Shown here: positions 21,931-34,330 of the stretch, in pieces
Position numbering within the stretch: position 1 is the stretch's first letter
Layout: each line of letters opens with the position of its first letter
From: Anarhynchus alexandrinus
Taxonomy: Eukaryota; Chordata; Aves; Charadriiformes; Charadriidae
Assembly: GCA_008711295.1 (NCBI GenBank)
Contig: VUYV01000158.1
Location: forward strand, 335,181 to 399,180
Length of the DNA: 64,000 nt
Direction of reading: 5' to 3'
Translations under genes and position numbers: made by a program
Notes under the pieces: generated by a model
The model's database searches: none
Seen by the model: the letters and a program-made list of their open reading frames with translations, nothing else
Told to the model about the DNA's origin: nothing

Positions 21931-24900
21931 AAACTCTTAAAATATATATTGCTCCTGAAATAACTGCTTCTGCTTAAAAAATATGCTTCATCTGTTTACA
22001 AAAAAAATGAACTGTGGTCTATACAATCATGCAAAGACAGAGTCTGTGCCTTGAAAGTAGTTGTTTCTGCAGTAACCCTTTAGAAAAGGGGCTGTATTAG
22101 GCATTCAGAGTAGCTCTCCTCTCAGGCATTTTAACCAACGTAGTATGCCATGTTAACGTCATTACGCTGCTTCTGGTATCCCACTAAGTTCATTTAGGAT
22201 GAGCTTATATATCCATCTACAACACTGCATTTTTATTTTACCTTGTGAAGTTTGGTCTGAGCTCATGTTTGTTTAAACAGTGTGTTACCTATATACCTCC
22301 CGATCTGCATAGCTATTTGCTAGTTTCTGGTTGAAACTCAGGAGCTGTGTTGACTGGATTTTCAGATAGCGTTGATATTCTTTAGATGGGAGTTTAGAGC
22401 ACCGGGTTACTAGCAATGGCCTTTAATTTTAGAATGCTTTTACTTCTTAGTTAATAGATCTTCATGGTGTTCGTGATCTTCAAGGTACGCAGCCTCCCTG
22501 CTTTATCCTCTTGTTTCTGAGGAAGGCTGCAGGACAGTGTGTAAGGAAATAGGAAAACAGAAAATCATTATTGTGAGTAGGGTTTCTTTTTAGTCATCTC
22601 CTTTATCATGTTTATAATGACGCATTGTTCATAGTGCTAAAATTATGCTCCTCGCATGTTAAAATATGCATGCTTTGCTGCTTGTAATCTAGGTGCCATG
22701 CTTTATGGTTCTGTTTTGTGCTTCTCTCGCATACTGGAATCATAAGATCCTCCCCAAGAATGACTGCAGTCACACCATTGATGTCTGTTTCTCTCCAACA
22801 ATAAACAATAATAGTAGTTAATGTTTGTCATTCTGACAACAGACTTTTTATTTCAGTATTTTGTCCTTAAAGGTAAAACTTTAATTATCAACTGGACAGT
22901 AAATTTGTCTTAGCAATATGGCTGAAGGAGTAGATGACAGAATTAAAGTTACTTATTAACAAAAATCAGGCCAAAATACAAGATGCTTGATTCTCCAGTT
23001 AACTTAGTGGATTACCCCTCATTCAGTTCTATTAGCAGAGTTATGAGCCAATGATATTGTATTCATGAAAATATGCTGGTTTGTAATTTGTTCATAGTTT
23101 CATGCTAGAGGATTTGACCAGTGAAGTTTTCAGAAACTAGTGTGTCTTTTTCACAGAGGGAAAATTAGGCCTTGAACATTTGAGTAGCCAGCTATATACT
23201 GTTCCAAAAAAGGCTGCTGTTTTTTTAAAAAAACCAATAACTAGTTAATTAAACTTCACAGGATGATGTGTGTTCATCTGAGAATTTATTTCGGGAGCTG
23301 TAGAATGCATTTCCATATTTAAAAGGAGCATTTATCTGTGATATTACTAAGCTTCCTAATTTGCCCTTGCCATTTCGGGTAGCACCTAACAGAACGGAAC
23401 AAAAGGAATATTATTTGGCGATGCAACACCATGAGAATTTTTTTGGCATTCAGTATTGTCTGACACTGTGAAAATTTTTTTGTATATATTCAGAGAAGGG
23501 TGATAACAGAATTTTGGACCCCCCTTCTCAGCATGTGGTACAGAGTATAGATAAGCCTAAATACATACTACTTAGTTTATTAGAATATTAATTTGATTTC
23601 TTCCAATTCATCTCCAGACTATGAATGTATGAACTGAAGCTGAGCTGCTTTTGATAGTGAACTGCCCAACTCTGAAGCGTCTACTCAGATATTCTCATCT
23701 CTCCTGGGTTCCTATAAGACTTTTTTTCCTGAAATCCCATGTTTTGCCTTCAGTTTGATGCATATTTCTTTTGCATCAGTCTTCAGAAATTAGTATTCTA
23801 TTTCAACTGTTCATCCACAAGAGGCTGGTATAGCTCTTTATAGCTCTTCCTGTCTAAAATTTAGGAAATTTGACCTAAATAATACAGGTATCTAAAATTA
23901 TTCCACTGAGGAATTAATCTCATGAAAGCATGATTTGTTTAAAGCAGACACCTATCCAATACTCTATATTTTAAAAGCTACCTATTTAAAAACAGTGATG
24001 GAGGTAAATACTTTTAATGTCTATGATACTTTTATTACAAGATTTCAGTGTGCAGGAGAGAAAGGAAAAACTGAAATTTCAGGAAACCGAAATTCTTTCC
24101 TCATTGCTAGTGGGAGAATGCCACTTGGTTATGAGCCTTGCTACTTGCTCTACTTCTGATGATGTCAGAAAGCATTGGCTGATTTTAGGAGAACAGTCGA
24201 TTTTGGTAGGAAAACATCCTAAAGTCATAGACTGAGTCGTCTATTGGCTCTTCTCAAGTTAATCTCAGAGAGAAACTGTTTCCTGTGAATTCCCGTGAAA
24301 CATTCCTGTCAATGCTTTAGCTAATTTAGTATTAAACAACATGGTAAGCTTCTGAATATTTCTCTTGCAAGATTAATTCAAGTCCTAGCAGAATTTGTTA
24401 TAATAAAGAAAATTTGTGATTCCAAAATTCTTTAAAGGTGAATCAAATTTTGGCATTCATATTGACTGGCTGTGTTTACTCAAAGAGCCAACCCTGACTT
24501 CCTCTCCTTTCAGACAGTATTTCAGAGAGCATTTTTTGATTCTGAATCAAGAGGCGGTGGTGTTTCCCAGACTATGTTTAACCAATACTGAAGCACAATA
24601 GAAGGATGTGCAACTTTCAGGTGAAGTGACAAAACCATGGAGTTTTCACTTGGAAAAATTCCTGCAACATCGATCACATTGAATAAATGTGTCATCTGTT
24701 GTCTTGCAGTCAATATTGGTTATTTTCCGCTTGCCTAAAATTTTTTGTAGAGTACTAGCTGGAGGAAAGTGTTCTTTTTCTATATAGTTCATGGGTACTG
24801 GTGAATCATCTCATTATACTGAACAAAGTGATCATTTCTGTGTAAGTTTGCAAAATACACTGCAGTAGCATCACCTAACTAATTCTTGTGGTCCAATAGA

Positions 24901-25184
24901 TCATTCTGTTAACTGTATTCTACAAGCAGTGTTTCTTTGTAAAGCACATGCTGCCTGGTTGAAGGAGGATTCTCCTTGGATTCTGCTCAGATTTCACAAG
25001 AGGGAAAAGTATTTAGGGGCGCTGGTTTTGAATTTGGCAACTGTATTCCACTGTGTGTCTTTTCACTTGAGGTGTTTTAATAGGTACCTCATTAATGAGT
25101 CATACTTTTAGAAAGATAACTTTTAGAAGTAGTATGTGTAAATTAGATTTTCTGTATTATACATAGGGACAGAAAGGACCAGTT

Positions 25185-25260
25185 TTCCCTTATGTGGCTG
25201 ATGCTGTTGAAGTCGCTGGAGTTACGGCAGTGCAAAACTGACCCACCTCTAATTCCACTG
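25185..25260. mobile_element. Possible ancient amniote interspersed repeat
   Basis: The phrase GAAGTCGCTGGAGTTACGGC with the following AGTGCAAAACTGA resembles the widespread amniote pattern in which GAAGTCAATGGAGTTACACC is followed by AGTGTAAAACTG. I recognise the pattern but cannot assign family or strand with certainty. Confidence 0.3.
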
Positions 25261-28200
25261 GCAAATGAAGATATGAGTCAGAATAGCCAGTAGATGTCAG
25301 TAAACACAAATCTGAATGAGAGAGGTCTGAAAATAGTCTGCCTTTTAGGGGGTTTGGCTATTTAGTATTGAAGTGGGATTTACATGGGTGGCAAGAGACG
25401 ATCAAGTGTCTCCTAAAGGACTTGATTATTGCATTTTTTTGTGTGTCGGAAGTATATGTGATAAGCCTTTTCTTTTTCCCTTTTTTTTTATTTTTGTTTT
25501 TAAAAGCATCTTTCCATGGCTAGAGGGGGGGATATTCAATCTGTGCCTGTAAATTCAATTTAGCAGCTGGTCAAGATTACTTGATTCCAGTGCTTGATTT
25601 CAGTGGCAACCCATAGAGAGTGGGAATGGGGAAGATGAACTGCAGCTGTAACTCCCAGGAGCATACCCCTGCCCAAATCTGCACTGCTTTGCTCAGTCTT
25701 TGCTTTCCCTCTACAGACAGAAGGCAAGTGAGGAAACCATTATAGCCTACGTCACTTCGAGGCACTGATAGGAGTTATAGGAAGATTTGGCTCTGAAACT
25801 GTGTCTTTTCACATTGAGTGTTGGCAGAGTTTAAGATCAGTTTTAACACTGGCGCCGTTCAAAATTGTTGTGTTCAGAGAGTCCAGCCTCTAATGCTTTT
25901 CCAGTTGCAGAGAATTAACATCATCAGCAGGTCTTCTGCTAATAAGAGCATTTTAATGACTCTGATTATGACAAAAGTACTTTTAAGAAGGTTTTAAAGA
26001 ACAGCTGAAGGTTGTAGCGTGGTAATGTATCCGTAGTACTTCTACCACACACTATTAATACAGCAGGATAACTGTTGAATTAATTAATAATGGATTCAGG
26101 CCCGTCACAGGAGGAGACAGGGTAGGCACTCTTTTAAATGGATCCATCAGAGAAAGTAATGGTGGTGCCTGTCTTTTACATATAACATTCATGTGTTTCC
26201 AGCAGAGGTTGTGCTGGGAGGAGGCAGTCCCGGGGTCTTTACCCTCGGTTCTGTGAAATCTCTGTGCATTCATTCAGTAGTCTCAGCCTCAATAAGCAAA
26301 GGGTGATTTTCAACCCCTTTTAACTTGGTGGTTGCAGCACACTCTTAGCTTTGAAATGCCTCACGCTGGAAGAAGAAAATTGGATGTGTCCCTTGTCTGA
26401 GTGTGATTCTAATCACAAAGATGTTACCCTACAGGCTGCTCTCATCTGAGTATAAAATACAGCTGTGTTTTAAGATACAATTTAAAATACTCCCTTATTT
26501 GAAAAAGGAAGGGTTTTTGGAGGTAGGGGCAGTTCTTCCTAGGCAGGGAATGAGGCTTTCTGTCTTTGGTGGCCTGAGATGCTTGTCTGTAGCACTGAGT
26601 CAGCTTCTTTAGCTTAGGAGAGAAATTGGATGTCAGATAGATCTCTGTGCTAAGCGTTTCTGGTAAGCAAGCTCTAGGCACTTCATTGTTTAAATGTGTT
26701 GGCTTTTTGAATCACCGTGCTGAGATGTTTTGCCTTGTATTATGCACTGCATGTGAAACCTGTGCGCTTAATACAGGTTTCTGAATACTGAATTTTGATA
26801 TTGGCTATTGAGCGGAGGGGCTACTGAACAATGATGTGTGATTGGGGCCTTTGCACAGTGGACTGACTAGGTGCTATCAACTGTAGATGGATTTCTCGTG
26901 TGATGCTAATAGAAGCCGTCCATCCATATGTGTGTTAAATGGCAATGGAAAATGCAGGGAGAACACTATTTTTTGTTATTACTGTTGCTGCTTTACAGCC
27001 TTTAAGGCGGCTATTTCAACTGTACTTTAGAAGTGCTTCGGTCACTTTGGGTAAAAGAAGAATGAAATAATTTTTTTATGTAACTTTTGAAGGGCTTCAC
27101 TTCTGGTGTATGCCTCTTTCACCTCAGTGCTCCACCTCCACTATCCCGGTCCTGTTTTTCACACCTGCGAGTAAATTAAAGCAAGTCAGAAGTAGTTTAT
27201 TCAAAACAGAACATTATTTATGTGCTTGCTTAAGGGTCAGCAAAGCAAATGCTAAAAGCAAGAAAGCTTCAAAGCACATCTTTGCTCTCACATAAATCTT
27301 AATCTTTTCTCCCAAGCTTTGGGAAATGCTGTTCAGCTCAGCTACTTTCACGAACAACCCACAAACCGCAGATGTTGTGATTTTTTCCTTTTCAGATCTC
27401 TCTCAGGCTTCTGGTGATAACCCCATTCATCTTCATTGCCAGCCTTTCTTTTTTCTCTGCCTGCTTTCAAAAGGGAAGAATGGAAAAAAAAAAAAAGTAT
27501 TTTCTAGGGTAGATGTAGTCAAGTAGCAATCTTCTCCAATTAATAGCTCCAGGCACCATTCAATGAAAAGACTTTATCTCTGCTTTTGTTTAGTTTCCTG
27601 ATACCGTCATCCATGTCAGCCTCCTGTGTTTTAAAACTGTTGGACCATGTAAACTGAGGTGCACGTGATGTCTTTTTCATGTATAATGTAAATATTTAAG
27701 TGATGCAAGTATTGTTTTCCTTTCTTCACACTGCATTTGTCTTCGCCCCGTGTCTCTTATTCGTTGATTTGTTGTGACAGAACTTGTGTGCATTTTCTAT
27801 ATATTTGAGTTAATATGTGGTTCCAAAGATTTAAGCTATATAAGAAAAAGTCTATTTTTGGTCTATCAAGATTTACCATGAGAGAAAATTCTGGCCTTAG
27901 GTTTTCCTATAACTCTCAGTAGCCATACTAGAATTGAAAGATGTAGATATTAACTTACTGTTACGGGAATATGAAGACAATTCTTTTTCCTCTGCTTCTA
28001 AATTTTGGTTCATCTTAAAAGGAAACAAAGCCAGTAAAAAAAATATTACCCTTGTGTGCATGTGTATGGATTTTATATTTACATTTTGTCTTTTACCTGT
28101 AATTTCCTAACAATCTGGTAAAAAAGAAAGCGCCAGCAAGCTTCACAACAAATTTTGTAAGGAGAAGTCAAATACAGACTGCAAATTGAACTCGCATAGA

Positions 28201-30135
28201 TGAACACTGTGTCAGGTAGAATCGTGTCGGATCAACTGCGCTGCCGTGAGTGAGCTGAATGCAATGCAAATGTCTGTATTGTCTCCGTATTACGTACTGC
28301 TAGTCAGATGGAAACATGTATTATTGGGTGCAATACGTCGTTATTGGGTGCAATACGTCGTGAAGTTGGAATGAATGAACTTGGGACAAGTCGTCCATTA
28401 GAGCTGCTGAGGAGAGTGAGAAGTAGATCGCAGTCTAAAATGATTGAATGGTGTGTGATTACATGGCAGTGAAAAAGCACCCAAGAAGATTACATTTCAG
28501 TCCAGGGAGGTCTGAAGTAATGTTGCAGCATGAAAAACAACTACAGTGTGCTAAACACAGTGAGTGTAATAGAGACTAAATTCACAACAATGCTTTATAA
28601 TTATATACATAATTAAACCAGCAAACTAGCTAGTTGTATTTGAAAAAATATGTGTAGCTGAAGATTTGAAAGTGGCAAGTTAAAAGTATACCTATCAGTT
28701 TCTGAGTTTCTCTATAAATTACAGGCTTTTTATTTCTATTCTTTTTTCATTTTTCCTAAAATTGATATTCTAATGACAGTGCAGCAAATGGGAAAAAAAA
28801 TTCTCTGCCTTTTGTTCAGGCATGAGGAAGCTGAAACCATTTCAGTATTTCAGCAAAATGCAACCTTTCTTCAAACATGTGAATATACCATATACATTTT
28901 GCAACTGTTCTGAAGAAGTCAACTTTAAGATGTATTTCTCACAAATTTATTGTTTTGACCATTATTCAGTGCAAAGAAGTGCCTTCTCTTAGATTTAAAC
29001 TGCTTGCATTTTTAGCACTTGTTGCACATGCTGTTCTCCCATTGAGACAATGAGGTACACAAAAAAGCAAGACATCTTTGCTGCTAACAGAGAGTCACAG
29101 TGAAAATGAATTTTGTTCTCATGGCATATTTGTCCCGAGGGAGGAAGGACCACACTCCAGAAGTAATCAGGAATTTTTAATGAAGCAAGTTAAAATGTGA
29201 ATAAAAGCTCCGGTCTCTTATTCAAGCATGGGAGAGCCTATTATCCTTTTATTCTCTGCGGGGTGCCCCGTTTATGTGAGTGAGTCTTTCTTGCAAGAAG
29301 TCAGCAGCGGAACATGACCCAGGCAGCCTCTCTCCTGAAAGGGACTGCAGCCACGGGTTGTTCTCTGAAGACACAGATGGAGGATGTACCTCGAGATCTT
29401 CACCAGAAGCTGCAAAATGATCTTGCCCTCTGCTATGAAGCAGAGGTTAACTTAGACAGCAGAAGGTATGGGACTGAAGACTGTCCAGGCTTGAACAGAA
29501 AAGTTACAGAAGCGTGCTTAAGCCAATTTTCCCTGAATCATACCAGCTTTGCTGCAGGGTTGGAGTTGTGCAGTTGGCAGGACTATGCATAATGATGTGA
29601 TGGAGACCTGCCCCAGAAAGAAGGCTCTTCCTGACAGAGGTTGTGGTGCTCCACTACGTCCTGAACCCTCTATATGAGACATCAACAGAAATATGCTTTT
29701 CTCCTTCAACAGCCCAAGCTGTGTCTGAATATAGCGCATGTTCACGAGCCCCTCTCTACTCACTCAGCACCTTCATCTTCAGGCACACACCTCTTTCTCC
29801 TGTGAATGCTGAGGGTTAGTCCGAAACTCAGAAAACCTTCCAAGGACCTCTTTATGTAATTTTATGTTTCTGTCCATGTGCTGCATAATGTATTTCACAG
29901 TCCCAAATTTATGTGGTTGGGTCTTTAACTAGTCTAGGGAAAAAAATAATATACTGGAAGTCCTAACCACCATAGTGGGTGAGTACCCACAATCCAATTA
30001 TTATTTGTATGCTTCATATATTAATATTGCAGCAGACTTAGAGTATTTAGTAAAACGCTTTCCCTATCTTCTTCATAACAACTGCCTTCATATGTGCATT
30101 ACTATTTACGTGTCACTTCTTGTTCGTAGTCCATG
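25261..30135. other. Unique AT-rich non-coding stretch
   Basis: No gene recognised. It includes poly-T near 25481-25490, poly-A near 27484-27496 and the 20-bp tandem duplication at 28321-28360. The 92-codon plus frame at 29314-29592 has ordinary composition but no family motif. The segment 29190-29330 has an AATAAA followed by GC-richer sequence; without LTR termini I leave it unassigned. Confidence 0.55.
28321..28360. repeat. Perfect 20-bp tandem duplication
   Basis: The 20-bp unit TTATTGGGTGCAATACGTCG occurs twice in direct succession with no mismatch. It contains two CpG dinucleotides if the junction and neighbouring ACGT are counted, unusual for this CpG-poor surrounding, so the duplication is probably recent. 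Confidence 0.95.
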
Positions 30136-30340
30136 TTCAACCAATGTAAGTCTTCCAGTTTTTCCTCATAACACTGTGTTTCCAAACATCTGATATGACC
30201 ATTTCTGCTACTGTCTTCTGGACTCTCCCTAATCTGCCTATCACTGTCTTACTATGATTTGGGCAACAACAGACAGGGTATTCCAGCTGTGGCAGCACTA
30301 AGTAAGCACACCAGAAGGTATACTTCTGGATGCACATGTG
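30136..30340 (-). mobile_element. Ancient CR1 LINE fragment (ORF2 part)
   Basis: The plus strand follows the antisense CR1 order: TTTTTCCTCATAACACTGTG, CTTCTGGACTCTCCCTAAT, ATTTGGGCAACAACAGACAG, then TATTCCAGCTGTGGCAGCAC and AAGTATACTTCTGG-like sequence. This corresponds to the CR1 phrases in which CCTCATAGG is followed later by CTCTGGAC, then by CAGTACTCCAGGTG and GGTCTCA. Similarity grows faint after 30340 but may continue to about 30830, where the order still loosely suits the ORF2 region upstream. The copy is badly diverged and no reading frame survives. Confidence 0.65.
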
Positions 30341-32529
30341 CAACATCATCATGCTGTCGGTCCCTGTTTGTTCATAATTTGCTGTTGTTCCTTGTCCTGT
30401 TCCTGTCTGGCATGCTGTTACTCATTTATTGGTATACTTGTATATATGCGTACTTGTATATATTGAATTTCAGAGGGCTGAATTTGGGCTATTCCTTGAA
30501 ATTCCTGGTATCACTGAGTTCTGATCCTTCCTCTGGAATATCTGCAATTCTTGTCCTTTCTGTTCCATCATCTATTGGAAAAGATTGAGATGGGTCTCTG
30601 GTGAAACCACACAGAGGTCTTTTTGGACAACCATTTCATTTTGTCCAACACCCATTTTTAAGAAGTCTTTGAGTGAGCTTTTTTCAAGCAGAAAGATGCC
30701 CTCTTATGAGGATTTCATCCAGTCTGTGTTTCTAAGTCTATGGGAATATCATGCAGCTTTCCTTGCATTATGGGTTGCATTATATAAAGATAACCTTAAT
30801 GATCTACTTAAGGGTGGAATTTATGTTTAGGAGATAGAGAATTCAGTCGTATTTTGGGAAGTTAGCAAAAAATGCCCAGAGTGCTGCAGTACTAAGCCAC
30901 AAATTGAATGTTCTATTTAAATCTTTCTGCAAGAAATCTGATGTAACCCAGACCCACGTCATTCATATTCCAAACCTTGTCAGAGCCTGATTCACTCAAA
31001 AATTTTAAAACTTTTTTTTTATTTTATTTTGGAAGTCAAGAGAGGCTTCAGTCATTTTAAATTTATTTCCTTCTGTAAGTGTTTTAGGCAGTCAGTGAGG
31101 CAAGTGCCAGGTTATTATTGTGGTGCAGGCTATACTGAAATAGAAAAATACTGAATGCTGAAATCTCCACAAATCTACTTTCTTGAACATATAGAAAACA
31201 GTGAAACTTCTGGGAAGCCAGTGTTTTGAATAAAAAAATGAACTGGAAAAAAAAAATTAAGTGTATCTAAAAACATATGTGAATTCTCTTGTCTTGTTTT
31301 TTTTTTACGACATGAGTTTCATTGATTCCACCACGGCATTTTCAGTAAATCCTTCTGTCAGTGAGGTCTGTGTGGCACAACAGAAGAGTTTAGATGTAAT
31401 TTATAAATAAATCCAGCATTCAGCTGACAAAAACACCAGGTAGACTAGCAAATTGGCTGGAATTCCTGGATTCAGCTCTCCCGATGAGGTAATGCTTTTG
31501 GGTTTGACAACCTATGCTGCAGAAGCTATGTTTTCCCTTTCAGTGTATGCAGAGCTTTAGCTTTAATGTTTGCAGAATATTCTTACCTTTGTCTTTGAAG
31601 GCTGTGCTTTAATTTTTTTTTTTTTGTCAGGTCCTGCTTCAGCCAGTTTTACTAGGACTTGGAACTCAAATGTTTTGAGACTTTTGAGAAATATTTTCTA
31701 TCAAAGGGCACAATGATACACTCAGAAAGTTCATTCATGGTTACATGCATCATTCATGGTTTTTATTCATATATAATCTCCTATTTGTTTTGAAAGCTTG
31801 CTCCCAAAATATTCCATTGTGTAGAAAATTCCCCAGAGCACATTCCTTTTACAAGTAATACAGTCTTTTATAGGTCGTTTCTAATTTGGACACTTCACTG
31901 AACACAGCTGCCACAATTAAGAGACAAATTTGTGATTTTCTCCATTGTATGATACCAGTGTGAATGATACATAAACACAGCTGGCCTGAATGCAGATTTC
32001 TTCACATGATGATGCCTATCAGCAGCAGCAGCTCTCTGAGGCACTGACCCACAGAGGCCAAATTAAAAATCAAATTAAGCATCATAAATGCGACTTCATT
32101 ACTATTCACACTTTGAAAATCACGAACAGATATGATTTATATAAGAAAATTGACCGAATGTCCCTGACAGAAGAAGTGCATGGGTCAGTATAAGGTTTCA
32201 TCATACCACAAGACATTTAGGCATAAAACCATCCGCAGCTCCTGCAGATGTAAGTATTCTTTCAAAGGAGTATTGTACCTAAAAGGATGATGCTGAAAGG
32301 CAGTCAGCTTTCCCATATGTGTGTTATTCAGTAAAAATATTAATTTTCACTAAAATGACATGAAAGTTCTGTTAATGTTGTATTAAAGTTATTTATTTGT
32401 GCAGGTACGAGACTCTGCAGCAACCAGCAGGAGTTGCACATTCTTAGAACTTAGTGTCAACAGATATCATGTCTGTCTGAAATTTTAGCAGGATTTTGAG
32501 TGTGTTTGGAATAAAATTATTCTCCCATC
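30341..32529. other. Faint CR1 continuation, then unique sequence
   Basis: 30341-30830 may extend the old CR1; the resemblance is weak. A short near-duplication of TACTTGTATATA lies at about 30436-30461. Beyond 30830 I recognise no gene. The 67-codon plus frame at 31990-32193 has protein-like composition but neither flank gives a convincing splice site in frame. A donor-like GATGTAAGTATT lies at about 32248-32259. Confidence 0.45.
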
Positions 32530-32990
32530 AAAACTAGTGGTAAGGGAAGAGATGACGAGGAGAGGGCAATGAAAGTTGAAAAGGATTTTCAAACGGGAAA
32601 AGCCTGGCTGTGAAAAACAGATTCAAACAGAGATGGATTTGGCAAACGAGGGGAAGGACTAACTGGACAAAGGTGCAGAGGACGACCTGACAGGGACAGT
32701 GCAGGGACTTGGGTGGAAAAAGAAGGGCTTGAGGTAAAGGAAAGAAAAGGACGCGAGAATGGTTAGACAAAACAAGCTAAATTCAGGATAAGTTGTTTGA
32801 GGAGGAGAGACTGGGAAAGCTTGAAGCCTGGGCCTGTGGTATGGATTGAAGGGATAGTGAAGAATCAAGAGTAAGAAGGGTAGCAGTGGAGCAAAAGGAG
32901 TCAAAAAGTGATGCTGGAGGAGCACATTACCAATGCAATACAAATTTCTGCGAGTGAGCGAGGGAGAGGGAGTGAATCCGGACTATGCAG
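32530..32990. repeat. Purine-rich strand-asymmetric block
   Basis: Hand counts over eight 60-base lines give about 65-80% purine on the plus strand, peaking near 80% at 32701-32760. It is not a simple repeat: no period is visible. The minus-strand frames here (32534-32770, 32659-32943) are artefacts rich in L, F, S and P, as expected when a polypyrimidine strand is translated. It could be the remains of an old purine-rich repeat. Confidence 0.65.
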
Positions 32991-34140
32991 TAATGGGGCT
33001 CATTTTTCTGTAAAATGCCTTTTAATCTGCTGTGAAATTTGAAAGTTTCTGAATGGCACAAGGCAGATCAGAAAGAGAGTTTCGGGCTCAAGGCAGTTAA
33101 ATTTTCCTTTGTGAACCTGGATCCCATACCTGCCATAAGTTTTATATAAGAATACTCGATAAATCTTTTAAACCAGACGGCCACAAATGGGCACTGATTG
33201 CATGTGCTCTTTTTTTCTGGGCGCTCAGCTGCATTCATGAACTCTTGGTTTATGCCTGCCCAAAGTGAGTGGAAACCTCATACCTGAATTTCCAAGTGAC
33301 GTGGCTCCTCATGTGCCCAATAGAAGCAGTTATAATACTATCTTAGTCAGAGAAGTGTTCAGAAAATAAGTCAGTTAATATATGTGAACCGTTTGAGTAT
33401 CACAGTGGTGAGCACTGCTGAAAAGCCCAGGAGGATGCTAATGCTGTTACTGGAGCGAGGTTGGGCAGCAGGCAGTAAATATGGCAGCACAAGACCAAGT
33501 ATCAACCCTGGAAGAGGAAACAAAAGAGAAACAGAAGCTTGTCCACCTGATTTTTAGCAGAGCACTCTTCCTTCCTGTGAACTGAATACAGCAGTGGTCC
33601 TGAGGGGCAAAACAGTGTGTGAATGTGTAATTACAAGAGTGTATCATAATGTGTATACCCAACGGGACTGGATTAATTTTGCACAGGCAACCTTTCTTCT
33701 GACATTGCCTAACTCTGAAATGCATGATTGGTGACTGTAAGCAGGAGCAGAGGGACTGCTCTTTTGGTAGTTCTCCTGTGTTTGAAAAAAAACCCACCTA
33801 ATAACAGCTCTGCAGCATTAATTGTATTTTATATGCAACAACATCCCTAATCATTTTCAGTCCTGGCGTTTTAGGTTAGTTTGTTTGTTTTACTAAGACT
33901 GTAATATTTGTGTTTAATGTAGGATTGTATTAATTATTTCAGCAACCTGAACTTCAGGTTAAATAGGTATTTAGTACACGAGTAGCAATGTATGTAGGAC
34001 AACTCTGAGTAATGCAACAATTTTCTTGATAGTCTGCAGGGCCAGGGGGAATAAAATTGCTTGTTTAATATTCCAATCTGCTATGAGATACTCTTCGCAG
34101 TCCTCTCTCAAATGACTCCTAGAGCTTGCTCAGAGACCCA
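32991..34140. other. Unique non-coding stretch
   Basis: No gene recognised. The 116-codon minus frame at 33447-33797 has many Cys, His and Ser residues but no spaced metal-binding motif and no known domain. Confidence 0.5.
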
Positions 34141-34330
34141 GGCTGCTCGGGGGCGGGAGGAGGCGTTTATATTTCTCGTCGTTCTGAGGCTGCAGTACTC
34201 TGTGAGGTGACTGCGTCGAGCGATGGGTATCCTCGTTAGGGGAGGCTGAGTGTGAGGCTGCCACAGCAGAGCCCGTTTCTCTTTTGGCCTCTGTGTGCCC
34301 ATGGCTCTCTGCACCGAGATGCTCCATGGC
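34141..34330. promoter_or_regulatory. Small CpG cluster, possible regulatory element
   Basis: Eleven CpG dinucleotides fall in this stretch, nine of them within 34148-34235, against a CpG-poor background. It begins with the GC box-like CGGGGGCGGGAGG. Overlapping minus-strand frames of 81 and 88 codons cross it and show no family motif. It is too short for a classical CpG island. It could be a promoter or enhancer of an unseen transcript, or a young insertion not yet depleted of CpG. Confidence 0.35.

Larger units (their letters stand above)
20541..25184. other. Unique AT-rich stretch with small tandem duplications
   Basis: No gene recognised. Two local duplications (21536-21577 and 21880-21930) are annotated separately. 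The frames at 21571-21877 on both strands overlap these and look incidental. A good pyrimidine tract ending CTTGCCAG at about 21380-21419 has no open exon with a clear donor behind it. Confidence 0.55.

Noticed and set aside
29190..29330. Possible LTR with AATAAA
   Set aside because: No TG...CA termini, no duplicate copy in the window and no match to a pattern I recognise.
32534..32943. Proline/leucine/phenylalanine-rich minus frames, considered as a membrane protein
   Set aside because: They are explained by translating the complementary strand of a purine-rich block.
33447..33797. 116-codon Cys/His-rich minus frame, considered as a zinc-finger or secreted peptide
   Set aside because: Cysteines and histidines do not fall into C2H2 or other regular spacing, there is no signal peptide at the start, and no splice sites frame it.
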